Shown here: piece by piece, positions 28,125 to 40,406 of the stretch
How the letters are laid out: each line of letters starts with the position of its first letter
Position numbering within the stretch: the first letter of the stretch is position 1
Assembly (NCBI RefSeq): GCF_010731715.1
Contig: NZ_AP022587.1
Location: 1,612,001-1,676,000 of the forward strand
Direction: 5' to 3'
Source of the DNA: Mycobacterium stomatepiae
GTDB lineage: Bacteria > Actinomycetota > Actinomycetes > Mycobacteriales > Mycobacteriaceae
Length of the DNA: 64,000 nucleotides
Made by a program: the position numbers and the translations under genes
Notes under the pieces: generated by a model
Databases searched by the model: none
Told to the model about the DNA's origin: nothing
The model's input: the letters and a program-made list of their open reading frames with translations, nothing else

Positions 28125-29320
28125 CGGGCCCCTTTTTCCAGGTCCGACCAAGGCCTGTCCTTGTCGACGCGGTGCTCGCCGGGCAGGCCGAGAATCCGCT
28201 CAGAAATCGTGTTGCGCAAGATTTCCGACGTGCCGCCCTCGATCGAGTTGCCGCGCGCCCGCAGGTATCGATAGCCGGGATTGCGACCGATCAGGTCGAC
28301 GACTTCGGTTCTGCGCATCGTCCAGTCGTCGTACTGCAGGCCGGATTCCGCGTGCAGCTCGATATCGAAGCCCGAAAGGGCTTGCGCCAGTTTGGCGAAC
28401 GCGATCTTCATACCGGCGCCCTCCGGTCCGGGCTGGCCCGCCTGGGCCTGCTGTCCGAGCCGGTCGGCGGCCAGCCGAAGGACCTCCGCCTCGACCCAGA
28501 GGCGCATCAGCTCGTCGTGCATCGCACAGTTGCGCAGCCCCGGCTCGTCCCGCCACGCCTGGGTGATCTTCCCGACCATTCCGCCCTCTCGCGGGACGCC
28601 GGAACTGGCGCCGATCGCGACGCGTTCGTTGTTGAGTGTGGTGGTCGCGACTCGCCAGCCACCGCCCACGGCCCCGAGGCGATTCGCGTCGGGCACCCGG
28701 ACGTCGGTGAGGAACACCTCGTTGAACTCCGCCTCGCCGGTGATCTGACGCAGCGGCCGGACGTCCACGCCCGGTTGCGTCATGTCGCAGAGAAAGTAGG
28801 TCAAACCCGCGTGCTTGGGCACTGTCGGATCGGTGCGGGCAACCAGGATGGCCATCTGCGCGTGCTGCGCCATCGACGTCCACACCTTCTGCCCGTTGAC
28901 AATCCAATCCTCAGGGTTATGCGCGTCGCGCACCGCGCGGGTGGCCACACCGGCCAGGTCCGAGCCTGCGCCCGGTTCGCTGAACAACTGGCAGTAGACT
29001 TGTTCGCCGGTGAACAACGGGCGCAAGAACTTTCGCTTCTGCTCGTCGGTGCCGAAAGCCGCGATGGTCGGGGCCGCCATGCCCATCCCGATGAAGTTCT
29101 GGGGAGTGCCGCCCACCGGTGCGCCCGCGGCGAACAGCCGCGCGTTCACCGTTTCCTGCGCCTTGCGCGGTAGATCCAGCCCTCCGAAGCCCTGCGGAAG
29201 GTGCACCCACGCCAGCCCGGCATCGAATTGCGCGCCAAGGAATTCGCGGGGCTCGGTGGTCGCCGGGTCGTGTTCGTCCAGGAGCGCCTGAATCCGTTTG
29301 TCGAGAAAGTCGGTGCTCAT
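28121..29320 (-). CDS. Acyl-CoA dehydrogenase (FadE)
   Basis: A 399-aa FAD-dependent acyl-CoA dehydrogenase. CQLFSEPGAGSDLAG (FAD and acyl binding), VNGQKVWTSMAQHAQ, and the C-terminal RGNSIEGGTSEILRNTISER are intact. It lies upstream of, and overlaps, a second shorter fadE; such pairs in mycobacteria often form alpha2beta2 enzymes acting on steroid or branched side chains. Operon with the SDR upstream (ATGA overlap). Confidence 0.9.
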   Translation of the reverse strand: MSTDFLDKRIQALLDEHDPATTEPREFLGAQFDAGLAWVHLPQGFGGLDLPRKAQETVNARLFAAGAPVGGTPQNFIGMGMAAPTIAAFGTDEQKRKFLRPLFTGEQVYCQLFSEPGAGSDLAGVATRAVRDAHNPEDWIVNGQKVWTSMAQHAQMAILVARTDPTVPKHAGLTYFLCDMTQPGVDVRPLRQITGEAEFNEVFLTDVRVPDANRLGAVGGGWRVATTTLNNERVAIGASSGVPREGGMVGKITQAWRDEPGLRNCAMHDELMRLWVEAEVLRLAADRLGQQAQAGQPGPEGAGMKIAFAKLAQALSGFDIELHAESGLQYDDWTMRRTEVVDLIGRNPGYRYLRARGNSIEGGTSEILRNTISERILGLPGEHRVDKDRPWSDLEKGAR

Positions 29321-30099
29321 GATTTGACTTCGGGCCTCATCTGGAAGCCTTGCGCGCCGCCCAGCAGGAGACCGCCGTCCATCACCAACGTCTCACCGGT
29401 GATCCAGCTCGCCGCGTCGGAAACCAGGAAGGCCACCGCGTTCGCCACATCGGCGGGCTCTCCGATGCGGCCGAGCGCAATCTGCGACGCCAGCGGATCC
29501 TCGTGGTCCTTCCACAGCGCCTCGGCCAATCGGGTACGAACCACTCCCGGGGCGATCGCATTGACCCGCACCCGCGGCGACAGTTCCAGGGCCAGTTGTT
29601 TGGTGACGTGGATCAGCGCCGCCTTGGTGGCGTTGTACAGCCCCATTGCCGGCGACTGGTGCAGCCCACCGATGGAGGCGGTGTTGACGATCGAGCCACC
29701 GTGCTCGCCCATCCATGCCTTGACAACAAGCGATGTCCAGAGCAGCGGAGCCCACAGATTGACGTCGAAGATCTTGGTGAACCTCGCGTGATCCTGGTCG
29801 ATCAGCGGGCCGTACGCCGGATTGGTGCCGGCATTATTGATCAAAATGTCGACGCTGCCGAACTTTTCCAAAGCCAGGTCCACGCAGTTGCGCGCGGCGT
29901 CCTCGTCGACCGCGTGCGCGCCGACGCCCAAGGCCCGTTCCCCGACTTGCGCCGCGGCCGCATCGGCCGCTTCCTGTTTGCGGGCGGTCAGCACCACATT
30001 GGCGCCCGCGGCCGCCAGCTGCTGCGAAATGGCTAACCCGATTCCGCGCGACGCCCCCGTGATAATCGCAGTACGGCCGGTCAGATCCAGTGTAATCAT
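29317..30099 (-). CDS. fabG5: SDR-family oxidoreductase (FabG5-like)
   Basis: A 260-aa SDR. TGASRGIGLAIS cofactor loop, NNAGTNP, and catalytic YNATKAA are present. Matches Rv2766c (FabG5) in place and type, annotated as 3-oxoacyl-reductase-like. Leads the operon SDR-fadE-fadE-glycosyltransferase, with ATGA overlaps at each of the first two joints. The gene symbol rests on position and similarity. Confidence 0.85.
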   Translation of the reverse strand: MITLDLTGRTAIITGASRGIGLAISQQLAAAGANVVLTARKQEAADAAAAQVGERALGVGAHAVDEDAARNCVDLALEKFGSVDILINNAGTNPAYGPLIDQDHARFTKIFDVNLWAPLLWTSLVVKAWMGEHGGSIVNTASIGGLHQSPAMGLYNATKAALIHVTKQLALELSPRVRVNAIAPGVVRTRLAEALWKDHEDPLASQIALGRIGEPADVANAVAFLVSDAASWITGETLVMDGGLLLGGAQGFQMRPEVKS

Positions 30100-30213
30100 C
30101 TTGGTACACCTTTTGTTTTGTGGGGGGCCGGAGCTCGCAGCTGACGAACGCCGATTGCAATCAATCTTGCGCAGAGAGGTTTTGTCCGCGCGCGTGCGTG
30201 GTATGCGAGTCGC

Positions 30214-30492
30214 ATGTTAGCGAAATTGACCTTCCTGAAACCACTGGTGGTCGGCGGCGCAGTTGCTGCTGCGATCGCCGCCACACCGATCGCCGCTGCA
30301 GAAAGTTTTGCGACCGGCCCGGCCATGTCCGGCCCGGCGCCCACCCACATCGTCTTCAAGGACGGCCCGGGTGGCGGCGGCTGCGACGCCAACGGCAACT
30401 GCGGCTCCGGCGGCCAGAACAGCGGCCCGGGCGGCGTTCCCGGCGGTACTGGATGTTTGCCGGGCGTTGGCTGCGGATCCGGCCACGCCTGA
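30214..30492 (+). CDS. Small secreted Gly/Cys-rich protein of unknown function
   Basis: A 92-aa protein with a clear Sec signal peptide (KLTFLKPLVVGGAVAAAIAA, cleavage likely after AAA near residue 29). The mature part is Gly-rich with four Cys (CDANGNC; CLPGVGC), suggesting two disulfides or metal binding. Family not recognised. It stands alone, divergent from the SDR and convergent with the carboxylase gene; a strong hairpin follows its stop. Confidence 0.75.
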   Translation: MLAKLTFLKPLVVGGAVAAAIAATPIAAAESFATGPAMSGPAPTHIVFKDGPGGGGCDANGNCGSGGQNSGPGGVPGGTGCLPGVGCGSGHA

Positions 30493-30508
30493 TTCCCCTT
30501 CCGACACG

Positions 30509-30560
30509 ACCCTTCAGGCTCCCGTCAGCCTGGTGATCCAGGCGCGGGAGTCTGAAGGGT
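30509..30560. terminator. Long inverted repeat between convergent genes (bidirectional terminator)
   Basis: Arms 30509-30524 (ACCCTTCAGGCTCCCG) and 30545-30560 match as an inverted repeat in 15 of 16 positions. A nested CCTGG/CCAGG stem lies in the 20-base spacer. It starts 16 bp after the secreted-protein stop and includes the last codons and stop of the carboxylase gene. Symmetry would serve both transcripts. Confidence 0.7.
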
Positions 30561-33500
30561 CGATTACGTCGTCCAGCTCGAACGTCGTGGCGGCCCGAAG
30601 CGCCTTACCTTGTTGGTAGGCCGCCGCCACCAGCTTCTCGAATAGCTGCTGACGTTCGCCGGCATCCGACGCGGCGGCCAGCTCCTTGCTGAAGCCCAGG
30701 CGTACCGCGCCTTCTAGGCCCATGCCCCCGATCTCCCCCGCCGGCCAGGCGACGGTGAACTGCGGAGCATGAAAAGAGCCGCCCGCCATGGCCATTGCGC
30801 CCAATCCGTAACCCTTGCGCAAGATGATCATTCCGAGCGGTACGCTCAGCCGCGCACCGAGCACGAACATCCGGCCGAACCGGCGCACCGCGGCTTGCTT
30901 CTCCGCGTCCGGCCCGACCATGAATCCCGGTGTGTCGCACAACGACACCACCGGCAGCCGAAACGACTCACACAACGTGAGAAAGTCGCCGGCCTTGTCC
31001 GCGGCCTCGGCATCGATCGCGCCCCCCAGATGGTGACTGCTGTTGGCCAGCAATCCGTATGCCACACCTTCCACCCGCACGAGCGCTGTGACGATGCCGA
31101 CGCCATAGTCGGGGCGCAGCTCGAGAATCGAGCCGACGTCCACGATCGACTCGATCGCCCGGCGCACGTCGTAGGCGCGTAACCGGTTCTCCGGCACCAC
31201 CTGTCGGGCCAGGCGCGGTTCGGGTGCCTGCCAGTCGGGGATGCTGCCCCGAAAGTACGACAGGTACTGTTTGGCCAGCGAAACCGCGTGCGCCTCGTCA
31301 TGCGCGACCAGGCTCACCACCCCGTTGTGCCGCTGCACGTCAATCGGACCGATCGCCTCGGGCGGGTACACCCCGAGCCCACCGCCCTCGATCATCGCCG
31401 GCCCGCCCATTCCGATGTTGGCGTCCGGGGTCGCGATAATCACGTCGCACACCCCGGCCAGTGCGGCATTGCCGGCGAAGCAACGCCCGGAGACGATGGA
31501 CACCAACGGCACCTGGCCGCGCAACCCGGCGAGCACCCGGAACGTCGGCACGTCCAGCCCGGCCGCGCCACCGACATCGGTGTCGCCGGGCCGCCCGCCA
31601 CCACCTTCGGCAAACAGCACTACCGGCAAGCCTTTTCGGGCGGCCATGTCGAAAATCCGGTCCGTCTTGGCATGGTTGCGCATGCCCTGCGTCCCGGCGA
31701 GCACGGTGTAGTCGTAGGACACCACCACCGCCTCGGCGGCCGCCCGGCCGAATCGATCGGCACCGATCGTCGCCAACCCGGCGACCAGGCCGTCGGCGGG
31801 GGTGTTAGCGATCAGGTCCTCGTCGGGGCGCCGGCTGCGCTGGGCGGCGATGGCCAGCGCGCCGTACTCGATGAAGCTGCCGTCATCGATCAGGTCGGCG
31901 ATGTTCTCGCGGGCGGTGCGACGCCCCTGCTGGTGCCGCTTGGCCACTGCCGCTTCGCGACCTTCGTCTAGGGTGAGTAGATGGCGCCTGCGGACTTCGT
32001 CGAGGTCGGCGCGGGGCGCGTCGAGATCGACTGCGGCGGAAGCAGACTCGCTGCTGACGCCGGCCCCGGTGCGGGCGAAGACCACCAGCGGGTCTCCGGT
32101 GCCGACGACCTGGCCTGGTGTCACGAGATTGCGGACCGTCCGCAGCGCATCCGGCGCAACGAGCACGTGCTGCATTTTCATCGCTTCGAGCACGACCAGC
32201 TGGTCGCCGGGCGAAAGCTCTGCGCCCTCGGCTGCGACTTCGACGACGGTTCCGGCCAGCTGGGCGCGCAGCGCTTCCTCGCCGGGATACAGCTCGACGG
32301 ACACCACCCGGGCGTCGTGCTCGTGCGTCAGCGCCGCGGCCGCCAGTTCGGGCAGCTTCGCGTCGAGGAAACCCGTCGTCACCGTGCCGGACTCAATATC
32401 GCTGTCGGACAACAGCCCTTGTAGGAATCTGATGTTGGTTTGGACACCCTCGACCCCGAATTCGGCCAGCGCGGTGCGCGACTTGCGCAGCGCAGCCGTA
32501 AACGACGATCCGTGGACATGGGTGATGACCTTGGCCAGCAGCGAGTCGTAGCGCGCGCTCAATGCCAAGCCCGTCCGCCCGTACGTGTCGACGCGCACTC
32601 CCGGACCGCTCGGCGGCGAGAACACCGTCAAGGTGCCCGCCGCCGGTAGCACGGTCCCGTCCGCGGTGAGGGTTTCCATGTTGACCCGGGCCTGGATCGC
32701 GATGCCGCGCCGGGTGGCGGGCTCTCCGATGACTTCGTCACCGTCAGAGGCGATTCCGGACGGCAACCCCAACTGATAGTAGGAGGCGCCGCCGGCGATG
32801 GCGAGCGCGGCGGCGACCAGGTCTACCCCGGTGGTCTCCTCGGTGATCGTGTGCTCGACCTGAATGCGGGGGTTGACTTCCAGGAAGACGTACGTCTCAC
32901 CGGACACCAGGAATTCGACGGTGGCCAGCCCCCGCAGGCCGACTCTGCCGCAGAGCCGGACCGCGGCCAGGTGCAGATCACGACGCAGCGCATCCGAAAG
33001 CCCTTGCGCGGGTGCTACTTCCACGATCTTCTGGTAGCGCCGCTGGATGCTGCAGTCACGGTCGCCGAGGCCCAGCGCATGCGTGCGGGGGCCGGCCGGC
33101 GCGGCGACGACCTGCACCTCGATATGCCTGGCGTCGTCGAGTAGCGCCTCGGCGAATACCGCGGGATTGCCGAACCCCAACTGCGCCTCCGCGGCACACT
33201 GCCGGTAGGCGTTGTCGATCTGGTCGGCATTGTCCACCCTGCGCATACCGCGCCCACCCCCGCCGGCCAGCGCCTTGAGCATGATCGCCCCGTCCTGAGC
33301 AGCGAAGAATGCCCGGACCTCCTCGACACTGCTCGGCCCTACGGTGGCCGGCAGCACCGGCAACCCGGCGGCGGCCGCGGCGGCGCGCGCCGCGGATTTG
33401 TTGCCGACCGTCTCGAGCACGTCGGCGTCCGGTCCGACGAACGTGTAACCGGCGGCCGCACAGGCACGAGCGAAATCGGCGTTCTCGGACAAAAAGCCGT

Positions 33501-33741
33501 AACCCGGGTGGATCAGACCCGCGCCGGAATTCTTCGCCGCAGCGAGTATGGAGGACTGGTCCAGGTAAGCGTCCGGACCGCTGCCCGGCAAACCGATCGC
33601 TTCGTCCGCCGCATGCACGTGCGGGCTTTCGGCGTCATCCTCGGCGTAGGCCGCGACCGTCTGCATGCCTAATTCGGTTGCGGTGCGGATGATCCGGAGC
33701 GCAATCTCGCCGCGATTGGCGATCAGCAACGGCGCTGTCAT
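30514..33741 (-). CDS. Single-chain biotin-dependent long-chain acyl-CoA carboxylase (LCC-type)
   Basis: A 1075-aa fusion carrying a whole acyl-CoA carboxylase. Biotin carboxylase spans residues 1 to about 455 (ATP-grasp GGGGRGMRRV; FLEVNPRIQVEHTITE). The biotin carrier is at about 485-556, with LEAMKMQHV and biotinyl-Lys522. Carboxyltransferase is about 580-1075 (acyl-CoA N-half AGTQGMRNHAKTDR; C-half SLCDTPGFMVGPDAEKQAA). Separate subunits are the rule in mycobacteria; a one-chain enzyme of this layout is known from M. avium subsp. paratuberculosis (a homohexamer accepting long acyl-CoAs). Overlaps the acyl-CoA ligase gene by 4 bp. Confidence 0.92.
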   Translation of the reverse strand: MTAPLLIANRGEIALRIIRTATELGMQTVAAYAEDDAESPHVHAADEAIGLPGSGPDAYLDQSSILAAAKNSGAGLIHPGYGFLSENADFARACAAAGYTFVGPDADVLETVGNKSAARAAAAAAGLPVLPATVGPSSVEEVRAFFAAQDGAIMLKALAGGGGRGMRRVDNADQIDNAYRQCAAEAQLGFGNPAVFAEALLDDARHIEVQVVAAPAGPRTHALGLGDRDCSIQRRYQKIVEVAPAQGLSDALRRDLHLAAVRLCGRVGLRGLATVEFLVSGETYVFLEVNPRIQVEHTITEETTGVDLVAAALAIAGGASYYQLGLPSGIASDGDEVIGEPATRRGIAIQARVNMETLTADGTVLPAAGTLTVFSPPSGPGVRVDTYGRTGLALSARYDSLLAKVITHVHGSSFTAALRKSRTALAEFGVEGVQTNIRFLQGLLSDSDIESGTVTTGFLDAKLPELAAAALTHEHDARVVSVELYPGEEALRAQLAGTVVEVAAEGAELSPGDQLVVLEAMKMQHVLVAPDALRTVRNLVTPGQVVGTGDPLVVFARTGAGVSSESASAAVDLDAPRADLDEVRRRHLLTLDEGREAAVAKRHQQGRRTARENIADLIDDGSFIEYGALAIAAQRSRRPDEDLIANTPADGLVAGLATIGADRFGRAAAEAVVVSYDYTVLAGTQGMRNHAKTDRIFDMAARKGLPVVLFAEGGGGRPGDTDVGGAAGLDVPTFRVLAGLRGQVPLVSIVSGRCFAGNAALAGVCDVIIATPDANIGMGGPAMIEGGGLGVYPPEAIGPIDVQRHNGVVSLVAHDEAHAVSLAKQYLSYFRGSIPDWQAPEPRLARQVVPENRLRAYDVRRAIESIVDVGSILELRPDYGVGIVTALVRVEGVAYGLLANSSHHLGGAIDAEAADKAGDFLTLCESFRLPVVSLCDTPGFMVGPDAEKQAAVRRFGRMFVLGARLSVPLGMIILRKGYGLGAMAMAGGSFHAPQFTVAWPAGEIGGMGLEGAVRLGFSKELAAASDAGERQQLFEKLVAAAYQQGKALRAATTFELDDVIDPSDSRAWITRLTGA

Positions 33742-35270
33742 CGGAGCGGCTCACCCCATCGCACTTCGCCGCGAAGCCTGGCCTTGAGTAGTTTGCCACC
33801 GGCGTTGCGCGGCAGCGGTTCGGAGGCCACCGTTACGTATTGCGGGATCTTGTAGTCGGCGAGCTGCCCGCGGCAGTGGTCGAGCACGGCGGACACATCG
33901 ATCTGCGTTTCACCGGAGAACAGCACGGCTCCGACCTTTTCTCCCATCACGTCGTCGGGCACCGCCAACACGCAGGCGTCCGCGACATCCGGCGCGGCCA
34001 GCAGCACCGCCTCGACCTCGACGCTGGAGACGTTCTCGCCGCCGCGATTGATGATGTCCTTGAGCCGGTCGACGATGTGCACCCGGCCCGCGGTGTCGAC
34101 CCGCACCACGTCGCCGGTGTGCAACCAGCCGTCCACGATGGTGGCCTCGGTGGCTTCCGGTCGATTCCAGTATCCGGCAGTCAGATTGGCGCCGCGCGCC
34201 ACCAACTCACCGACGGCCGGGTCGTCTCGGCTGGGGATCACGCCGAGGTCCACCGAGGGGACCGCGTACCCCACGGTGTCGGCGTGGTCGAACGCCTCGG
34301 AGTCGGGCAATACGGTCATCAGCGAGGCGGACTCGGTCATGCCGTAGCCGTTGAACACCGTAGCTTGTGCAAACGCCTCCTTCACCGACCGCACCAACGA
34401 GGGAGCGATCGGCGCACCGCCATAACCCACCCAACTAACCGCGGAAACGTCGGCGTCGGCGAAAGCCTTGTGCCGCAGCAGCAACGAATAGATCGCCGGC
34501 ACCGTCACCATGGACGAAATCCGTTCGCCGGCCAAGGTGGCGATCAGCTGGTCCAGGTTCAGCGCGGGCATGATCACCGCCGCTCCCCCGACCCGGGCCG
34601 CCGCTAAAAGCTGTGTGTTGCAACCCGTTACGTGAAACAGCGGCACCGAGATGAGTGTGCGCAGGCCCGCACCGATATCGCCGGGCAATCCCGAACAACG
34701 GGCATGGTTTTCGGTGTTGGTGACGAATGCCTCGTGGGTGGTCGGCACGCCCTTGGGGTGGCCGGTCGTGCCCGAGGTGTAGAACAGTGCGGCCGTGTCG
34801 GCCTTTTCGAGCCGCTCGGTCACATACGGTTGCCCGTCGGGCAGCGGCGCATCCGCGGCCAGGTCCACCCGCACGCCCGCGTCGGACAGCACGAACTCGA
34901 CCTCGGGCTGCGCCGAGCGGGTATTGACCGCCACCGCAATGCCGCCGGCCATCACCGTGCCCCAAAACGCGAGCACCCAGTTGATTCCCGCGGGGTGGCG
35001 CACCGCCACGCGGTCACCGGGTTGCACCCCGGCCGCCCGCAGTCCGCCCGCGACCCGCGCGGCGCGGTCCCACAGCTGCCGGTAGGTCAATCGGTCGCCG
35101 CCGACCTAGACGACCGCCTCGTCATGCGGGCTGCCGTCGACCTGCCCAGCCAGCATGTCGAGCAGCGTGGCCGGCAGCTCGTCGTAACGCGGAATACCGT
35201 CACGGTCGCGCGACACACCCGTCAGCGGAAACGGGTTGTGGTCGCGTGAAATGTCGATCACTGGAGGCAT
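33738..35270 (-). pseudogene. AMP-forming acyl-CoA synthetase with in-frame amber codon 55
   Basis: The ligase frame opens at ATG 35270 (MPPVIDISRDHNPFPLTG) and runs 511 codons, but codon 55 is TAG (35106-35108), between HDEAVV and VGGDRLTYRQLWDR. The rest is a normal ANL enzyme: YTSGTTGHPKGVP (P-loop), FNGYGMTES, WLHTGDV, and PRNAGGKLLKAR with the A10 lysine. A GAG-to-TAG change would explain it. Restart at TTG 35090 would give 450 aa without part of the N-terminal domain. It likely supplied acyl-CoA to the carboxylase next to it. Confidence 0.85.
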
Positions 35271-35332
35271 GGCCGGTCGTTACTATCCGGTGTCCTATCG
35301 TGATAGCGGTGACGATCGAGGATTCCGCCATC

Positions 35333-36142
35333 ATGCCCGAGGCATTCTTCACTGTCGACGGCGACTCCTACGTTCCGGGCCCGCTGACGCAGGGGCCATG
35401 GGGCGCGGCGATGGGCGGCCAGATCGTCGGCGGCCTGTTGGGTTGGGGTATGGAACAATCAGGCATCGATCCCGACTTCCAGCCCGCCCGCCTGAACGTC
35501 GACCTGTTGCGACCCGTGCTGATGCTACCGGTGCAGATTCAAACCTCGATTCAACGCGAAGGCCGCCGCATCAGGCTGGTCGACGCCGCCCTGGTTCAGC
35601 GCGGCACAACGGTCGCGCGGGCCAGTGCGTTATTCCTGCGCCGCGGCGAGCATCCCGACGGCCAGGTGTGGTCCCTTCCGGTGCAGATGCCGAAGCTGCC
35701 GACCTGCTACGACGAGTTCCCGGCCGACACGCCTTTTCTCATCTGGGGATACGGGGCCACGTCGGAGGGCAGTCCCGGGATCGCCGCCGGCGAGTGGGAG
35801 CAGTCCCACGCTCAGAAGTTCGCCTGGGCGCGGCTGTTTCGGCCGATGGTGCACGGCCACCCGCTGACACCGTTCACCCGCCTGGCCTTTGCCGGCGACA
35901 TTACCAGCTCGCTTACGCATTGGGGCACAGGCGGATTGCGCTACATCAACGCCGACTACACCGTGACCGCAAGCCGATTGCCCGACGGCGAATTCATCGG
36001 GCTGGCCTCCCAAAGCCACTACGGCACGGCCGGTGTGGCCACCGGCGCGGCCACCCTGTTCGACTGCCACGGCCCGATCGGCACCAGCTCGGCACTGGCC
36101 GTGGCCCAACCCGCCGACGCGTTCAAACCGCCCTACACCTAG
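35333..36142 (+). CDS. Acyl-CoA thioesterase-like (double hotdog) protein
   Basis: A 269-aa thioesterase of the TesB-like, Acyl-CoA_thio family: GPWGAAMGGQIVGGLLGWGME in the first hotdog and LTHWGTGGLRYINADYTVTA in the second. ATG 35333 is chosen because GAGGA lies 10 bases before it; GTG 35309 is a longer option. Divergent from the acyl-CoA ligase with 62 bp between starts, so possibly co-regulated and hydrolysing the same CoA esters. Confidence 0.83.
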   Translation: MPEAFFTVDGDSYVPGPLTQGPWGAAMGGQIVGGLLGWGMEQSGIDPDFQPARLNVDLLRPVLMLPVQIQTSIQREGRRIRLVDAALVQRGTTVARASALFLRRGEHPDGQVWSLPVQMPKLPTCYDEFPADTPFLIWGYGATSEGSPGIAAGEWEQSHAQKFAWARLFRPMVHGHPLTPFTRLAFAGDITSSLTHWGTGGLRYINADYTVTASRLPDGEFIGLASQSHYGTAGVATGAATLFDCHGPIGTSSALAVAQPADAFKPPYT

Positions 36143-36199
36143 GCCATCCTCGTCGAACTCGTAGGCCGTTCTGGTGCGGCATTCTCAGCCCGACGCGAT

Positions 36200-36651
36200 T
36201 TATCCCATCAACGTCGCCGCGACCGTCGCGCCGAGTTCCCAGCACGCCTCAACGTCGGCCTTGGTCGGCTTACCCGACACCACCGCGTACTCCGCCGCCT
36301 TCACCCAACCCAGGCCTGTGGTGATCCCGTCGACCGCGCGCTGCGCGCCTTCGGCGCCCTCGTTGCCGTGCAGGTACAAGCCGAACGGTCGCCCCTGCGT
36401 CGAATCGAGCAATTGGTAATAGGCACAGTCGAATGCGTGCTTGAGTGCGCCCGAAATATAGCCAAGGTTGGCCGGCGTGCCGAGCAGATAGCCGTCCGCC
36501 TCCAGCATTTCGACCGGCGACACGGTGAGCGCCGGCCGTCGAATGACCTCCACCCCCTCGATCTCGGGGTCCGTCGCCCCGGCCACCACCGCCTCGAACA
36601 TCTCCTGGCAGTGCGGCGACGGCGTGTGGTGCACGATCAGCAGCGTCTTGC

Positions 36652-36655
<4 letters not shown>
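36200..36655 (-). CDS. Flavodoxin/NADPH-FMN-reductase-like protein (Rv2771c-like)
   Basis: A 151-aa flavodoxin-fold protein: TLLIVHHTPSPHCQEMFEAV at the phosphate loop, then DGYLLGTPANLGYISGALKH, where FMN's ring would lie. Likely an FMN-dependent oxidoreductase; substrate unknown. GTG 36653-36655 overlaps the stop of the membrane-protein gene as GTGA. Last gene of dapB-membrane protein-flavodoxin, all overlapping. Confidence 0.83.
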
Positions 36656-39312
<2,657 letters not shown>

Positions 39313-39316
<4 letters not shown>

Positions 39317-40401
39317 AGCTTGAAGCGCCCGGCGAACCCGCGCAGCGGCAGGTCCGCACTGGTGATCAGTCCGGGGGGCGCCGCCACTACCGCCCTGATC
39401 GAGGCGAGGGCGGGCATGCCGGTCACGGTCATGCCGATGGAGGCGAAGTTGTCCGGGTTGGACAGGTCGACGCCGGGTTTGGGGAAGATCATGTGCTTGT
39501 TGTAGACGCACGGATCGCCCTTGATCGCAGTGATGTAGCAGCCCTTGATATCCCAGTGCGGATCGGTGTGCGGGGTCATCTGCCATTCCAGATGCGTCTC
39601 GACCCGGGGCACCCCGTCGACCATGCCCTGGTACTTGATGTAGTTGCCGCCCAGCGAACCCTTGGGCAGGATGTGCCAACCCAGGTCGACGTCCTTGGTG
39701 CAGGCACCCAACTCGTAGCTGAACTTGACCTCGTCGAGTTCGACGTCGAAGCAGTCGGCCATCAACAGCACGCTGTCGGCGAACACGCGGGTGTACTTCT
39801 CCAGCTTGGCCGGGATCGACGGGTCATCCACGGGCAGGCCGTAACCCACCTCGATCCAGGTGTCCTTGGAGTGGTGACACGAAACGTCGACGGACTCGAT
39901 CGTGGTGACATTTTCGATGTCGGCGACATCGGCCGAGCACACCACGCCGAGAATCTGGTTGAGCCCCGGGTTCATCCCGGTGCCATAGAACGTTGCGCCG
40001 CCCTTTTCACATGCCTCGGCCAGCAGCTGGGTCACCGGTTTGCCGGACGGGTGCGGGTGGTTCGTGTCGCGGTGCCACCCGGTGATCCAGTCGGCGGTGG
40101 TGACGATATCGATGCCCGCCTCAAGCACTTGTACATAGAGGTCCTCGTCGGGAAACACGCCATGAAAGGTGACGACGTCGGCTCCGCTCCCGATGATCTC
40201 CTCGACGGACCCGGTGAACTTCACCCCGTTGGACCCCACGCCGGCGAACTCGCCCGTGTCCTTGCCGACCTTCTCCGGCGAATAGGCATGCACCCCAACG
40301 AGTTCCAGATCCGGCTGGGTCGCGATCCGCCTGATCATCTCCGAACCGACGTTTCCACTTCCGGCCTGGAAGACGCGGATCGGTCCAGCGGGTGCGTTCA
40401 T
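39313..40401 (-). CDS. NAD(P)-dependent dihydrodipicolinate-reductase-like oxidoreductase
   Basis: A 362-aa protein with an N-terminal Rossmann domain (IRVFQAGSGNVGSEMIRRI) like DapB and amine dehydrogenases, then a long alpha+beta domain (GTGMNPGLNQILGVVC). Mycobacterial members are annotated as dihydrodipicolinate-reductase-like; the true dapB is 2 kb away, so another substrate is likely. Lies 5 bp after the Rieske oxygenase gene, in one operon. Confidence 0.8.
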
Positions 40402-40406
40402 TGCAT

